NCBI RefSeq assembly: GCF_000218625.1
Contig: NC_015672.1
Span: forward strand, 1,835,451 to 1,899,450
Direction of reading: 5' to 3'
DNA length: 64,000 bases
From: Flexistipes sinusarabici DSM 4947
GTDB lineage: Bacteria > Chrysiogenota > Deferribacteres > Deferribacterales > Flexistipitaceae
Part shown: positions 62,391 to 64,000 of the stretch, in pieces
How the letters are laid out: every line of letters starts with the position of its first letter
Numbering within the stretch: position 1 is the stretch's first letter
The notes under the pieces: generated by a model
What the model was told of the DNA's origin: nothing
Database searches by the model: none
What the model saw: only the letters and a program-made list of their open reading frames with translations
Made by a program: the position numbers and the translations under genes

Positions 62391-62402
62391 AACTTGTTAG
62401 GC
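62391..62402 (+). other. Cassette insertion point (attI-type core site)
   Basis: AACTTGTTAGGC: the GTTRRRY core with the recombination point between G62396 and T62397. The GTTAGGC core is the exact inverse of the GCCTAAC (R'') of the attC at the end of the same cassette, as expected when a circular cassette opens at this point. Confidence 0.7.
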
Positions 62403-62445
62403 CGTAAGTCATTACTTTATTTAAAAAATAGAAGGAGTGAGAAAA

Positions 62446-63288
62446 ATGAAAACTTACGAAATTAGACAAATTGTGAAGACCCGCTACGGCAAATTCGCTG
62501 AAACAGGCGGCAACAAGGAGTCTTGTTGACCGAGCAAGAGACAGCCCAGTTTGGGCTATGAAATTGACTCGGGGCTTTATGAACAGGCTGAGCTTTCCCT
62601 GGTACCAGAATTTGCTCTCAATATCTCACGAGGTTGTGGCAACCCTACGGGCTTTGCGAACCTTCAGCCAGGTGATGTGGTTGTAGATTTTGGTTGTGGC
62701 GGCGGGATAGACGTCATCCTGGCTGTTCACAAAGTCGGCCCGCAAGGGAGAGTAATCGGAATAGATGGCACGCCTCAAATGATCGAACGGGCCAAGCAGG
62801 CTGTGACTGAGGCAGGATTGCAAGACAGGAACATCGAATTCTGCAATGCCTACTTGGACGAGACGCGATTTTTAGACGGCTTCGCGGATGTCGTGACATC
62901 TAATTGTGTCATCAACCTATGCCCTGACAAGGATGCAGTATACAAGGAAGCCTTTCGTATCCTGAAACCTGGTGGGCGGATTGCCATCTCGGATATTGTT
63001 TTCATAGATAACATCAATCATGAGCTACGAGAGCGCTTCCAGTCAACTTGGGCAGGATGTTTGGGAGGAGCAATAGCAGAAGAAGACTACTGGCAAACGG
63101 TGAAAAAAGCGGGCTTTGCTGAGATTCAAATTGTGGCTCGTCATACTCTCAACCCCGAAGAATTGGAAGCAATGGCCTGTTGTCCTGGCAAAGAATTCAC
63201 TCCGCCGCCGAGCAAGGAAGATCGTGTTGCTGTGGAAGGGAAGGTGACTAGCGTCAAGTTCACGGCGATCAAGCCGCTTCTGAAGTGA
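62446..63288 (+). CDS. arsM: Arsenite methyltransferase (ArsM type), candidate selenoprotein
   Basis: The ATG at 62446 lies 6 nt after GAAGGAGTGA. It opens a 280-residue frame with one in-frame UGA at codon 28: KTRYGKFAETGG, NKESC-UGA-PSKRQPSLGYEID. ArsM proteins have a reactive Cys (often a Cys pair) at this place, so Sec beside Cys27 is plausible. The SAM domain follows (VVVDFGCGGGIDVILAV, about 85), then TSNCVINLCPDKDAVYKEAF with the As-binding Cys, and MACCPGKEF near the C-terminus. A SECIS-like hairpin starts right after the UGA. The gene is richer in G+C than its neighbours and is an integron cassette, indicating transfer. Alternatives are a nonsense-mutated pseudogene or a shorter product restarting downstream (e.g. 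TTG 62551), which would lack the N-terminal Cys. Confidence 0.78.
62530..62572 (+). promoter_or_regulatory. Bacterial SECIS-like hairpin
   Basis: Immediately after the UGA (62527-62529), CCGAG (62530-62534) pairs with CTCGG (62568-62572). Inside, AGCCCA (62543-62548) pairs perfectly with TGGGCT (62552-62557), leaving a GTT loop. The loop G (62549) is 20 nt after the UGA. Bacterial SECIS elements for SelB have a small loop with a G in the first positions, about 16-37 nt from the UGA, which fits. Confidence 0.65.
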
Positions 63289-63316
63289 AGAACAAATTGA
63301 AACCACACCAACAGCC

Positions 63317-63448
63317 GCCTAACAAGCGGCTTCACTGGACAGCAGGGCTCCACTTCTTTGGGTTGGTTTTTGAGCTTTTTCACAGTTCATTTGGTCTATC
63401 AAGTTAGGTGCCCTCTCATCCTGCTGCCAGTGAGCCGCAGCGTTATGC
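63317..63448 (+). other. Integron attC site (132 bp)
   Basis: R'' GCCTAAC (63317-63323) and R' GTTATGC (63442-63448) end an imperfect palindrome. The 5' arm GCGGCTTCACTGGACAGCAGG (split: GCGGCTTCACTGG, ACAGCAGG) matches the inverse of CCTGCTGCCAGTGAGCCGC except for two extra bases (one T, one A) on one arm. Such extrahelical bases are typical of attC. The recombination point is between G63442 and T63443. Length is close to the long attC sites of chromosomal integrons. Confidence 0.85.
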
Positions 63449-63465
63449 ACTGAAAAGGATGAGCC

Positions 63466-64000
63466 TTGAATCGAACGATAACAGATAACCTATTATTTAT
63501 GTTGGCTATTGTGGTCGGAGAGCTTGTGGCAATACATGGGAAAGCTGCTTCCTCATTCTTATTCGCTGGAGGTGCTTCTTTTCTCCGCGAAATACCGCGC
63601 CCAATTTGGGTATACCTGATACTTGCAATATCGAGCGTAATTTATATCCTGCTCCGGCTCACAAAATGGAATCCATCTACAAAGATGCTTGCCGGAGTAT
63701 TTGTTGGGTTTATTGCGACGATAGGGATGCAGCTGAATGATAATAGTTCGAGTCTTATTTTGTTTCTCCAGTTATTCGTATATGCAACCGCGACAGGCAT
63801 CTTATGGATAGAAAGCTATTTTCAACTTGATCTCGAAAAAGATTTCTGGAAGTTTATGTTTGAGAATGTTTTTAAATCCATAAGATATATCCTTGTTGTG
63901 TATGGCGCAATGGTTGTGGTATTAAGATACATTTCTTCATCAAATGGAGAAAAAACAATTGGATTTATAACAACTCTATCCTATCCAACGGTTATTGTTT
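63466..64000 (+). CDS. Integral membrane protein of a second cassette (partial)
   Basis: An open frame from TTG 63466 (after AAGGATGAG) or ATG 63499 to the window edge, at least 167 residues. Several hydrophobic helices are visible (NLLFMLAIVVGELVAIHG, IWVYLILAISSVIYILLRL, LAGVFVGFIATIGMQL, LILFLQLFVYATATGILW, YILVVYGAMVVVLRYI). It begins 18-24 bp after the attC recombination point, as cassette genes usually do. Family not recognised. Its own attC must lie beyond the window and should carry R'' GCATAAC. Confidence 0.7.
   Translation, partial: MNRTITDNLLFMLAIVVGELVAIHGKAASSFLFAGGASFLREIPRPIWVYLILAISSVIYILLRLTKWNPSTKMLAGVFVGFIATIGMQLNDNSSSLILFLQLFVYATATGILWIESYFQLDLEKDFWKFMFENVFKSIRYILVVYGAMVVVLRYISSSNGEKTIGFITTLSYPTVIV

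Noticed and set aside
62551-63288. Short ArsM starting at TTG 62551 as the real gene
   Set aside because: It has no ribosome-binding site, lies inside the SECIS-like hairpin and would drop the conserved N-terminus that is encoded upstream in the same frame with a good start.
1-64000. tRNA and rRNA genes
   Set aside because: No cloverleaf with matching acceptor and T-arm words, and no rRNA segment, was recognised by eye; a tRNAscan-SE run would settle this.

Overview
The window looks like chromosome from an AT-rich Gram-negative bacterium. Tat, Lnt, TolC/RND efflux and MSHA-type pilus genes show an outer membrane. The thrS-infC-rpmI-rplT-pheS-pheT order, the general protein style and the heavy IS load are compatible with the Deferribacteres (Flexistipes/Deferribacter/Geovibrio relatives). 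That placement is an inference from style, not a database result.

Layout. (1) 307-6847, minus strand: a translation operon (thrS, infC, rpmI, rplT, pheS, pheT) behind one strong promoter, with infC apparently starting at AUA. (2) 7114-12439: a P2A-type cation ATPase gene split by an IS5-family element, whose tip was then hit by an IS110 element carrying a recognisable bridge-RNA-like leader. (3) 12653-15550: rlmB, a split pair of Gate-domain membrane proteins and an AAA ATPase. (4) 16187-22408, minus strand: marR-MFP-RND-tolC efflux operon with a palindromic operator. (5) 22613-28685: an MSHA-like minor pilin operon (mshQ-like plus four prepilins), invaded twice by a four-helix-bundle (S23/bIVP) gene embedded in inverted 8- or 9-bp repeat arrays. 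(6) 28737-36290: an IS cluster with two inverted copies of one IS flanking a broken aat gene, an IS1634-like fragment, an IS21 element with frameshifted istB, and an IS110 fragment. (7) 36500-41849: flavodoxin-fold reductase, lnt-tatA-DUF1786-ecfT-truA and a small hypothetical gene. (8) 42427-48359: a zinc-dependent phospholipase-like lipoprotein or secreted protein, a zinc-ribbon peptide, and a metallophosphoesterase/GT4 fusion plus UPF0104 operon broken by a second copy of the IS5-family element. (9) 48651-60338: thiGH-rlmD, a Cache-HAMP sensor, parAB-bactofilin-tpiA-secG and a peptide ABC importer. (10) 60346-61940, minus: SDR and radC-like genes. (11) 62166-64000: a decayed integron consisting of an intI-like N-terminal remnant, a promoter, one complete gene cassette and the start of a second.

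Most notable. The complete cassette encodes an ArsM-type arsenite methyltransferase whose frame contains a UGA directly after a Cys and directly before a SECIS-like hairpin. It is therefore a candidate selenoprotein carried on an integron cassette, ending in a 132-bp attC. Second, two independent four-helix-bundle insertions share one architecture (purine-rich array, palindromic module, purine-rich array, ORF, complementary pyrimidine-rich array). Both sit immediately before the GFTLIEL cleavage motif of a prepilin and keep the prepilin translatable. Third, the IS110 leader folds into two loops whose guide-like segments match its donor end and the IS5 end in which it sits. Many intergenic gaps are filled by a family of dispersed repeats and by MITE-like relatives of the IS5 element.
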